This document shows, one piece after another, positions 55,851-64,000 of a stretch of 64,000 nucleotides of DNA. The notes beneath the pieces were generated by a model. That model saw only the letters and a list, made by a program, of their open reading frames with translations. It was not told where the DNA came from and did not search any database. Where the stretch lies: assembly GCA_020160915.1 (NCBI GenBank), contig JAIUPK010000002.1:372001-436000 (forward strand), given 5' to 3'. Source of the stretch: Actinomycetota bacterium. GTDB taxonomy: Bacteria; Actinomycetota; Actinomycetes; Actinomycetales; Microbacteriaceae. A program made the translations under genes and the position numbers. Within the stretch, counting starts at the first letter, position 1; the number at the start of each line of letters is the position of its first letter.

Positions 55851-56635
55851 TGGGACAGAAGGTAAACCCCTACGGTTTCCGTCTGGGAATCACCACCGAC
55901 CACGTGTCGCGCTGGTTCTCCGACAGCACGAAGCCGGGTCAGCGCTACAGCGACTACGTCGCTGAGGACATCAAGATCCGCAACCTGCTCAAGACGTCCC
56001 TCGACCGCGCCGGTGTGGCGCGCATCGAGATCGAGCGCACCCGTGACCGCGTCCGCGTGGACATCCACACGGCTCGTCCGGGCATCGTGATCGGTCGCCG
56101 CGGCGCCGAGGCCGAGCGCATCCGCGCCGACCTCGAGAAGCTCTCGGGCAAGCAGATCCAGCTCAACATCCTCGAGGTGAAGAACCCCGAGGCCGAGGCT
56201 CAGCTGGTCGCTCAGGGCATTGCCGAGCAGCTCTCCGCTCGTGTGGCGTTCCGCCGCGCGATGCGCAAGGGCCTGCAGGGCGCTCAGCGCGCCGGTGCCA
56301 AGGGTGTCCGCATCCAGGTCTCCGGCCGTCTCGGCGGCGCCGAGATGAGCCGCTCCGAGTTCTACCGTGAGGGTCGCGTTCCGCTGCACACCCTGCGCGC
56401 CAACATCGACTACGGCTTCTACGAGGCCAAGACGACGTTCGGTCGCATCGGCGTGAAGGTCTGGATCTACAAGGGCGACATCACGAACAAGGAGCTCGCT
56501 CGCGAGCAGGCCAACCAGAAGTCAACCCGTCCGGAGCGTCGTGACGACCGTGGCGGCGACCGCCGCGACAGCCGTCCGCCCCGCTCGGCGGCCCCCAAGG
56601 CCGATGCACCGGTCGCAGCAGGAGTTGAGGCGTAA
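55850..56635 (+). CDS. rpsC: 30S ribosomal protein S3
   Basis: The 261-residue protein has [22 protein letters not shown], the KH domain ([24 protein letters not shown]) and [32 protein letters not shown]. The C-terminal 45 residues are an Arg/Asp/Ala-rich tail ([31 protein letters not shown]) beyond the core. The ATG at 55850 is coupled to rplV; longer upstream frames are not real. Confidence 0.98.
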   Translation: MGQKVNPYGFRLGITTDHVSRWFSDSTKPGQRYSDYVAEDIKIRNLLKTSLDRAGVARIEIERTRDRVRVDIHTARPGIVIGRRGAEAERIRADLEKLSGKQIQLNILEVKNPEAEAQLVAQGIAEQLSARVAFRRAMRKGLQGAQRAGAKGVRIQVSGRLGGAEMSRSEFYREGRVPLHTLRANIDYGFYEAKTTFGRIGVKVWIYKGDITNKELAREQANQKSTRPERRDDRGGDRRDSRPPRSAAPKADAPVAAGVEA

Positions 56636-56637
56636 CC

Positions 56638-57056
<419 letters not shown>

Positions 57057-57057
<1 letters not shown>

Positions 57058-57395
57058 TGGCGATCGGCACCAAGGAGCTCGCACCCGCCGAGCTGGACAC
57101 CTTTGAAGACGAGCGACTGCTCGACGAACTGAAGAAGGCGAAGGAAGAACTCTTCAACCTTCGCTTCCAGTCGGCGACCGGCCAGCTCGAGAGCCACGGA
57201 CGCATTCGCGCGGTCAAGCGCGACATCGCACGCATCTACACGGTCATCCGTGAGCGCGAGCTGGGCATCCGGGCAACCCCCGTTGTCGTGGAGGCTCCGG
57301 CCAAGGCCAAGAAGGCCGCCACGACCAAGGCCAAGACGACGGATGCCGCGGCTGAGCCCGCAGCAGACGTCGATGCAGAGACGAAGGAGGCATAG
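57057..57395 (+). CDS. rpmC: 50S ribosomal protein L29 with C-terminal extension
   Basis: The 112-residue protein has the L29 core ([50 protein letters not shown], about residues 20-75) followed by an Ala/Lys/Thr-rich tail ([30 protein letters not shown]) of about 35 residues. Typical L29 is 60-80 residues. The ATG at 57057 is coupled to rplP. Confidence 0.96.
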
Positions 57396-57397
57396 TC

Positions 57398-57706
57398 ATG
57401 GCGAAAGTAACTGCGCCCGATAACGGCGTGAAGGCTGCGGCTACCGCCGAGCTCGCCCGCGGATACCGCAAGACCCGTCGTGGATACGTCACGAGCGACA
57501 AGATGGACAAGACCATCGTCGTCGAGGTCGAGGACCGCGTTAAGCACCCCCTGTACGGCAAGGTCATCCGCCGCACCTCCAAGGTGAAGGCGCACGATGA
57601 GGCCAACACGGCCGGCATCGGCGACCTGGTCGTCATCAGCGAGACCCGTCCGCTCAGCGCATCCAAGCGCTGGCGCCTGGTCGAGATCCTCGAAAAGGCC
57701 AAGTAA
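57398..57706 (+). CDS. rpsQ: 30S ribosomal protein S17
   Basis: The 102-residue protein has the S17 core ([75 protein letters not shown]) with an N-terminal extension of about 20 residues ([21 protein letters not shown]). It follows rpmC by two bases. Confidence 0.97.
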   Translation: MAKVTAPDNGVKAAATAELARGYRKTRRGYVTSDKMDKTIVVEVEDRVKHPLYGKVIRRTSKVKAHDEANTAGIGDLVVISETRPLSASKRWRLVEILEKAK

Positions 57707-57708
57707 CC

Positions 57709-58077
57709 ATGCTGCAGCAGGAATCACGCGTCAAGGTCGCCGACAACACCGGCGCCAAGGAGCTGCTCACCATCCGTGTGCTCGGTGGCTCCGGCCGTCG
57801 TTACGCCGGCCTCGGTGACGTCATCGTCGCGACCGTCAAGGACGCGATCCCCGGTGGCAACGTCAAGAAGGGCGATGTCGTCAAGGCGGTCATCGTGCGC
57901 GTCGTCAAGCAGACCCGTCGTCCCGACGGCTCGTACATCAAGTTCGACGAGAACGCTGCCGTCATCCTCAAGGCCGACGGGGACCCCCGTGGCACCCGCA
58001 TCTTCGGACCGGTCGGTCGCGAGCTTCGCGACAAGAAGTTCATGAAGATCATCTCGCTCGCACCGGAGGTGCTGTAA
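57709..58077 (+). CDS. rplN: 50S ribosomal protein L14
   Basis: The 122-residue protein begins [49 protein letters not shown] and ends with the usual [13 protein letters not shown]14 lies at the subunit interface. It follows rpsQ by two bases. Confidence 0.98.
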   Translation: MLQQESRVKVADNTGAKELLTIRVLGGSGRRYAGLGDVIVATVKDAIPGGNVKKGDVVKAVIVRVVKQTRRPDGSYIKFDENAAVILKADGDPRGTRIFGPVGRELRDKKFMKIISLAPEVL

Positions 58078-58079
58078 CC

Positions 58080-58550
58080 ATGGCGAACATTCGCAAGGGT
58101 GACCTCGTGCAGGTCATCAGCGGCCCGACCCAGGATCGCGGCGGAGACCGCGGCAAGCAGGGTCGTGTCATCGGCGTTCTCGCTGAGAAGGACCGCGTGA
58201 TCGTGGAGGGTGTCAACTACGTCACCAAGCACTCCAAGGTCGGTCAGACCCAGCGCGGCACCAAGACCGGCGGCATCGAGACGATGGAGGCGCCGATCCA
58301 CGTGTCGAACGTCGCGCTCGTCGACCCCGAGACCAAGCTTCCCGCCCGCGTCGGATTCCGCGAGGAGACCGACGACCGTGGAAAGACCGTGCGCGTGCGC
58401 TACTTCAAGAAGTCGCGCCGCGTTGAGACCAAGAAGTCGAAGGCCCTCAGGGGTTCGGCTGCTGACACCACCGCTTCGGAGAAGCCCGCCAAGGCGGAGC
58501 CGAAGGCCAAGAAGGATGCCGCTGCGGCATCCGAGAAGGACGCTGACTAA
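58080..58550 (+). CDS. rplX: 50S ribosomal protein L24 with C-terminal extension
   Basis: The 156-residue protein has the KOW core ([31 protein letters not shown] and [42 protein letters not shown]), then an Ala/Lys/Glu-rich tail of about 45 residues ([37 protein letters not shown]). Typical L24 is 100-110 residues. It is coupled to rplE by one base. Confidence 0.97.
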   Translation: MANIRKGDLVQVISGPTQDRGGDRGKQGRVIGVLAEKDRVIVEGVNYVTKHSKVGQTQRGTKTGGIETMEAPIHVSNVALVDPETKLPARVGFREETDDRGKTVRVRYFKKSRRVETKKSKALRGSAADTTASEKPAKAEPKAKKDAAAASEKDAD

Positions 58551-59146
58551 TGGCCACGACCACTACTGCCGCGAAGGCTGGCGCCTACCAGCCGCGCCTC
58601 AAGCAGAAGTACCGCAACGAGATCTCCGCCCAGCTGAAGAAGGACTTCGGCTTCACGAACGTGCACCAGGTGCCCGGACTCGTGAAGGTCGTCGTCAACA
58701 CCGGTGTGGGCGAGGCGGCTCGCGATGGCAAGATCATCGACGGTGCCGTCAAGGACCTCACGGCCATCACCGGCCAGAAGCCCCAGGTCACGAACGCTCG
58801 CAAGTCCATCGCGCAGTTCAAGCTGCGCGAGGGCCAGCCGATCGGCGCTCACGTCACCCTGCGTGGTGACCGCGCCTGGGAGTTCCTCGACCGGCTCGTG
58901 ACCCTCGCCCTGCCCCGCATCCGCGACTTCCGCGGTCTGTCGGACAAGCAGTTCGATGGCCGTGGCAACTACACGTTCGGCCTCACGGAGCAGTCGATGT
59001 TCCACGAGATCGACCAGGACAAGATCGACCGCGTTCGTGGCTTCGACATCACTGTCGTGACCACGGCGAAGACGGACGAGGAGGGTCGCGCGCTGCTCAA
59101 GGCACTCGGCTTCCCCTTCCGCACCGCCGAGAACAGCGGCAACTAG
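58550..59146 (+). CDS. rplE: 50S ribosomal protein L5
   Basis: The 198-residue protein contains [62 protein letters not shown] and [34 protein letters not shown], with an N-terminal extension ([15 protein letters not shown]). L5 binds 5S rRNA. It is followed by a 92-base gap where many genomes have rpsN. Confidence 0.98.
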   Translation: MATTTTAAKAGAYQPRLKQKYRNEISAQLKKDFGFTNVHQVPGLVKVVVNTGVGEAARDGKIIDGAVKDLTAITGQKPQVTNARKSIAQFKLREGQPIGAHVTLRGDRAWEFLDRLVTLALPRIRDFRGLSDKQFDGRGNYTFGLTEQSMFHEIDQDKIDRVRGFDITVVTTAKTDEEGRALLKALGFPFRTAENSGN

Positions 59147-59184
59147 GTTTCACCAGCTCAACCACCGATAACACCGATCGACTA

Positions 59185-59215
59185 GGTCGACATTCGCGTA
59201 ACGGATGTCGAAACC
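59185..59215. repeat. Hairpin with GGT..ACC ends between rplE and rpsH
   Basis: GGTCGACATTCG-CGTAA-CGGATGTCGAAACC forms an imperfect hairpin. Ends resemble the palindromic family elsewhere, but the core differs, so the relationship is unsure. It could be an mRNA processing or regulatory site inside the spc cluster. Confidence 0.5.
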
Positions 59216-59238
59216 GGACGAGATTTGGAACACACATC

Positions 59239-59637
59239 ATGACAATGACAGATCCGGTCGCAGACCTGCTGACCAGACTGCGCAACGCCAACTCGGCGTA
59301 CCACGACTCGGTCTCGCTGCCCAGCAGCAAGCTCAAGTCGCACCTCGCGGAGATCCTCAAGAACGAGGGCTACATCGCTGCGTGGAAGGTCGAGGACGCC
59401 CGCGTCGGCCAGACCCTGACCATCGACCTCAAGTACGGCCCGAACCGCGAGCGCTCCATTGTGGGCATCAAGCGCGTCTCGAAGCCGGGTCTGCGCGTGT
59501 ACGCGAAGTCCACCGAGATCCCCAAGGTTCTCGGCGGTCTCGGCGTCGCCATCCTGTCCACCTCCTCCGGTCTGCTGACCGACAAAGAGGCGACGAAGAA
59601 GGGCGTGGGTGGGGAAGTCCTCGCCTACGTGTGGTAG
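59239..59637 (+). CDS. rpsH: 30S ribosomal protein S8
   Basis: The 132-residue protein begins [46 protein letters not shown] and ends with [26 protein letters not shown], typical S8. In E. coli S8 is the spc operon repressor. The ATG at 59239 follows the 92-base gap. Confidence 0.98.
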   Translation: MTMTDPVADLLTRLRNANSAYHDSVSLPSSKLKSHLAEILKNEGYIAAWKVEDARVGQTLTIDLKYGPNRERSIVGIKRVSKPGLRVYAKSTEIPKVLGGLGVAILSTSSGLLTDKEATKKGVGGEVLAYVW

Positions 59638-59643
59638 CCGACA

Positions 59644-60180
59644 ATGTCACGTATTGGAAGACTCCCGATCGACATCCCCGCTGGTGTCGAGGTGAAGATC
59701 GATGGCCAGGATGTCGCGGTCAAGGGCCCCAAGGGTGAGCTCTCGCTCACCGTGAAGTCCCCGATCGAGGTTGCCATCGAGGATGGCCAGCTGCTGGTCA
59801 CGCGTCCCAACGACGAGCGCGAGTCGCGTTCGCTGCACGGACTGACCCGCACGCTCATCGCGAACCAGATCATCGGTGTCACCGATGGCTACACCAAGGG
59901 CCTCGAGGTCGTCGGCACGGGTTACCGTGTCGCAGCCAAGGGCGACTCGATCGAGTTCGCGCTCGGATACTCGCACTCGATCACCGTGGATCCCCCCAAG
60001 GGCATCAGCTTCACGGTCGAGGGCAACAACAAGCTGACGGTCAGCGGTATCGACAAGCAGGCTGTCGGCGAGGTCGCGGCCAACATTCGCAAACTGCGCA
60101 AGCCGGAGCCCTACAAGGGCAAGGGTGTGCGCTACGCGGGCGAAGTCGTCCGTCGCAAGGCCGGAAAGAGTGGTAAGTGA
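59644..60180 (+). CDS. rplF: 50S ribosomal protein L6
   Basis: The 178-residue protein contains [64 protein letters not shown] and [29 protein letters not shown]. It is the usual L6 length, with six bases to rpsH. Confidence 0.98.
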   Translation: MSRIGRLPIDIPAGVEVKIDGQDVAVKGPKGELSLTVKSPIEVAIEDGQLLVTRPNDERESRSLHGLTRTLIANQIIGVTDGYTKGLEVVGTGYRVAAKGDSIEFALGYSHSITVDPPKGISFTVEGNNKLTVSGIDKQAVGEVAANIRKLRKPEPYKGKGVRYAGEVVRRKAGKSGK

Positions 60181-60182
60181 TC

Positions 60183-60554
60183 ATGGCTCTCGGAACCAGA
60201 GGAAAGAGCAAGTCGGCCGCCAAGGGCCGCCGTCACGCACGCCTTCGCAAGAAGGTCGTTGGCACCGAGGCGCGCCCGCGCCTGGTTGTCACCCGGTCTG
60301 CTCGTCACGTCTTCGTGCAGGTCGTCGACGACTCCAAGGGTCACACCCTGGCGTCGGCGTCCACTCTCGAGGCTGACATGCGCACCTTCGACGGTGACAA
60401 GACGGCCAAGGCGCACAAGGTCGGCGAGCTCGTCGCCGAGCGCGCGAAGAAGGCCGGAGTCGACGCAGTCGTGTTCGACCGCGGCGGCAACCGGTACGCC
60501 GGTCGCGTCGCGGCGATTGCCGACGGCGCACGAGAGGGCGGACTGAGCCTGTGA
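60183..60554 (+). CDS. rplR: 50S ribosomal protein L18
   Basis: The 123-residue protein starts [25 protein letters not shown] and contains [33 protein letters not shown] and [25 protein letters not shown]18 binds 5S rRNA. I prefer ATG at 60183; a GTG at 60177, overlapping the rplF stop, would add two residues. The end overlaps rpsE by four bases (GTGA). Confidence 0.97.
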   Translation: MALGTRGKSKSAAKGRRHARLRKKVVGTEARPRLVVTRSARHVFVQVVDDSKGHTLASASTLEADMRTFDGDKTAKAHKVGELVAERAKKAGVDAVVFDRGGNRYAGRVAAIADGAREGGLSL

Positions 60555-61264
60555 GCGACGAAATTACTAACAAGGAGCAGGACGTGGCCGCAGAGGTTAC
60601 TGAGGTTGCCGCCGAGAACGTCACCGCTGAGACCAGCGTTGACGCACCCGTTGCCGATCTCACCAACGAGCCGCGCGAGGCCCGCCGTGGCGCTCGCGAG
60701 CGCAACCCGAACCGTGACCGGGGCAACAGCCGCGACGCCGAGAAGAGCCAGTTCCTCGAGCGCGTCGTGACCATCAACCGCGTCTCCAAGGTCGTCAAGG
60801 GTGGTCGTCGCTTCAGCTTCACCGCCCTCGTGGTCGTCGGTGACGGCAACGGTCTGGTGGGCGTCGGTTACGGCAAGGCCCGTGAGGTGCCGCTGGCCAT
60901 CTCCAAGGGCGTCGAGGAGGCGAAGAAGAACTTCTTCCGCGTTCCCCGCGTCGGAGTGACCATCCCGCACCCCGTTCAGGGTGAGGCCGCCGCTGGCGTC
61001 GTGCTCCTGCGTCCCGCATCCGCTGGTACCGGTGTTATCGCCGGTGGTCCGGTGCGCGCCGTTCTCGAGTGCGCTGGCATCCACGACGTTCTGAGCAAGT
61101 CGCTCGGCTCGTCGAACACGATCAACATCGTGCACGCGACTGTTGCTGCTCTCAAGCAGCTTGAGGAGCCCCGTGCGGTCGCCGCGCGTCGCGGACTCGA
61201 CGTCGAGCACGTCATCCCGGCCCGCCTGCTGCGTGCCGAGGCCGAAGCTAAGGCAGGTGTCTGA
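60551..61264 (+). CDS. rpsE: 30S ribosomal protein S5
   Basis: The 237-residue protein has an N-terminal extension of about 65 residues (acidic, then [29 protein letters not shown]), and the S5 core ([64 protein letters not shown]). S5 acts in decoding fidelity. The start is GTG. Its stop overlaps rpmD. Confidence 0.97.
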   Translation: MSDEITNKEQDVAAEVTEVAAENVTAETSVDAPVADLTNEPREARRGARERNPNRDRGNSRDAEKSQFLERVVTINRVSKVVKGGRRFSFTALVVVGDGNGLVGVGYGKAREVPLAISKGVEEAKKNFFRVPRVGVTIPHPVQGEAAAGVVLLRPASAGTGVIAGGPVRAVLECAGIHDVLSKSLGSSNTINIVHATVAALKQLEEPRAVAARRGLDVEHVIPARLLRAEAEAKAGV

Positions 61265-61449
61265 TGGCTGCGCGCCTGAAGGTGACCCAGATCAAGTCCA
61301 AAATCAGTGAGAAGCAGAACCAGCGCGACACGCTGCGCAGCCTCGGGCTGCACCGCATCGGTGATGTTGTCGTCCGCGAGGACAACAAGCAGAACCGCGG
61401 CTACGTGCGCACGGTTGCTCACCTGGTCAAGGTTGAGGAGATTGACTAA
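61264..61449 (+). CDS. rpmD: 50S ribosomal protein L30
   Basis: The 61-residue protein contains [57 protein letters not shown]. The start overlaps the rpsE stop (TGATG), and its stop overlaps rplO (TAATG). L30 is a small 5S-region protein. Confidence 0.98.
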   Translation: MAARLKVTQIKSKISEKQNQRDTLRSLGLHRIGDVVVREDNKQNRGYVRTVAHLVKVEEID

Positions 61450-62147
61450 TGGCTGACGAAGCCCCCAAGAAGGCTGCCCCCAAGGCCGCCGCCGACAAGC
61501 CGGCCGCCGCCAAGGCTCCCGCGAAGGCCGCAGCCCCCAAGGCTGAGGCTGCCGCGAAGGCTCCCGCCGCGAAGGCTCCTGCTGCGAAGGCTCCGGCCGC
61601 CGCCAAGGCAGACGCCGCCGCGGCTCCGGCCGAGAAGGCTCCTGCTGCCAAGGCGCCCGCCGCCAAGGCTCCGGCAGCCAAGAAGGCTCAGGCCGACGTT
61701 CCGTCGCGTCCGCAGGTGCTGAAGATGCACCACCTGCGTCCCGCTCCCGGTGCCAAGAAGGACAAGACCCGCGTCGGACGCGGTGAAGGCTCGAAGGGTA
61801 AGACTGCGGGTCGCGGTACCAAGGGAACGAAGGCGCGCTACAACGTGCGTCCCGGTTTCGAGGGCGGCAACCTGAACTTCGTGATGCGTTCGCCCAAGCT
61901 GCGCGGATTCAAGAACCCGTTCCGCGTCGAGTACCAGGTCGTGAACCTCGACAAGCTCGCCGAGCTGTACCCGAAGGGTGGCGAGGTCACCATCAGTGAC
62001 CTGGTCGCCAAGGGCGCGGTTCGCAAGAACGAGAAGGTCAAGGTTCTCGGCGACGGCGATATTGCGGTTAAGCTGAACGTTGCGGTTGACAAGGTCTCCG
62101 GCTCTGCTGAGCAGAAGATCGTGGCGGCTGGCGGTTCGGTCAAGTAA
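61449..62147 (+). CDS. rplO: 50S ribosomal protein L15 with histone-H1-like N-terminal extension
   Basis: The 232-residue protein has an N-terminal extension of about 85 residues built from Ala, Lys and Pro (repeats such as [15 protein letters not shown]), like the tails of histone H1-like or HU-like proteins, then the L15 core ([80 protein letters not shown]). Typical L15 is 140-150 residues. The ATG overlaps the rpmD stop. A hairpin lies between it and secY. Confidence 0.96.
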   Translation: MADEAPKKAAPKAAADKPAAAKAPAKAAAPKAEAAAKAPAAKAPAAKAPAAAKADAAAAPAEKAPAAKAPAAKAPAAKKAQADVPSRPQVLKMHHLRPAPGAKKDKTRVGRGEGSKGKTAGRGTKGTKARYNVRPGFEGGNLNFVMRSPKLRGFKNPFRVEYQVVNLDKLAELYPKGGEVTISDLVAKGAVRKNEKVKVLGDGDIAVKLNVAVDKVSGSAEQKIVAAGGSVK

Positions 62148-62164
62148 CTTCCTCGCGAGAGGTT

Positions 62165-62194
62165 CGAGCGGGGCTGGAGATCCGGCCCCGCTCG
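62165..62194 (+). terminator. Hairpin between rplO and secY
   Basis: CGAGCGGGGC (62165-62174) pairs perfectly with GCCCCGCTCG (62185-62194) over a 10-base loop. It may reduce transcription into secY-adk, since the genes otherwise have no separate promoter that I see. Confidence 0.6.
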
Positions 62195-62224
62195 ACTGCT
62201 ATTCCAAAGACAATCGGAGGCCTT

Positions 62225-63546
<1,322 letters not shown>

Positions 63547-63550
<4 letters not shown>

Positions 63551-64000
63551 CGGCCCGCCTTCTCATAGTCGGCCCACCCGGGGCCGGTAAGGGGACGCAG
63601 GCTGCCCGCATCTCGACCGCCTTCGGCATTCCGACGATCTCGACCGGGGACATCTTCCGGTTCAACATCGCCAACGAGACCGAACTCGGCAAGCAGGTGA
63701 AGGCGATCGTCGACGGTGGTGACTACGTTCCCGACTCGCTCACCAATGCGCTCGTGACCGACCGCCTCAATGAAGCGGATGCTGCGAGCGGCTTCCTTCT
63801 CGATGGGTACCCCCGCACGACCGACCAGGTGCGGTACCTCGACGAGTTGCTCGCCTCACACGGTCACGCACTCGACGCCGTGATTCGCCTCGTGGCGGAT
63901 CAGGAGGAAGTGATCCGTCGGCTCACCAAGAGGGCAGTGGAGCAGAACCGGGTGGATGACTCCGAAGAGGCGATCCGTCATCGCCAGGAGGTCTACCAGC
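63547..64000 (+). CDS. adk: Adenylate kinase (3' partial)
   Basis: The visible 151 residues begin [22 protein letters not shown] (P-loop) and continue with [12 protein letters not shown] and [12 protein letters not shown], the AMP-binding signature, then [27 protein letters not shown], a short LID-type region without zinc Cys. It interconverts ATP, ADP and AMP. The start is GTG at 63547, overlapping the secY stop. The gene continues past the window end. Confidence 0.97.

Overview
The window is 64 kb of high-GC DNA from an actinobacterium, most likely a member of the Microbacteriaceae. The evidence is indirect: GC-rich codon use, many TANNNT boxes 5-7 bases before start codons (leaderless genes), a group 1 truncated globin, LAXTG-type surface anchoring, Ala/Lys-rich tails on ribosomal proteins, and a short palindromic repeat of the form GGTYGAGTAGCG..CGTATCGARACC between genes. 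No 16S gene is present, so the genus cannot be fixed.

Layout. (1) 1-8127: 3' part of a giant secreted protein (at least 2,708 residues) with eleven tandem DUF5979-like repeats, an LALTG sorting motif and a C-terminal membrane anchor. (2) 8131-15248: mostly monocistronic accessory genes: two SRPBCC proteins, a ComB-like protein, DUF427, a BLUF photoreceptor, a CGNR zinc-finger protein followed by a RidA remnant, a SprT-like protein, a spermidine-synthase-like protein with a PQQ-type dehydrogenase lipoprotein, a truncated globin and an agmatinase-family ureohydrolase. (3) 15490-22946: rpoB and rpoC, both starting with TTG. (4) 23070-25923, minus strand: response regulator, sensor kinase and a second kinase-like membrane protein, joined by 4-base overlaps. 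(5) 26612-38557: a complete type IV pilus locus in the order pilB-pilT-pilC, three FTL-type pilins, two minor pilin-like proteins, a PilX-like protein with a repetitive Gly/Ser/Thr-rich region, prepilin peptidase, pilM-pilN-pilO. (6) 38631-39765: two membrane proteins. (7) 40018-44401: the str cluster rpsL-rpsG-fusA-tuf. (8) 44530-46863: membrane proteins and an IclR regulator, divergent from (9) 46936-52134: histidine utilisation genes hutH-hutU-hutG-hutI. (10) 52370 to the end: the S10-spc ribosomal protein clusters followed by secY and the 5' part of adk.

How the genes work together. The str, S10, spc and rpo groups supply translation and transcription machinery. The hut genes convert histidine to glutamate and are probably controlled by the adjacent IclR protein through the palindrome between them. 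The pilus locus encodes motor ATPases, inner-membrane platform, pilins, processing peptidase and the PilM/N/O alignment complex, without an outer-membrane secretin, as expected for a single-membrane cell. The giant LALTG protein is probably a stalk-like adhesin.

Most interesting: a duplicated leader about 110 bases long in front of the second and third pilin genes, with a paired stem kept through a U-A to U-G change; a 21-bp divergent promoter/operator giving two leaderless messages; a RidA gene reduced by an in-frame internal deletion; a palindromic repeat family that also lies inside the str cluster; and the eleven-repeat adhesin with a possible Lys/Glu/Asn isopeptide triad in each repeat.
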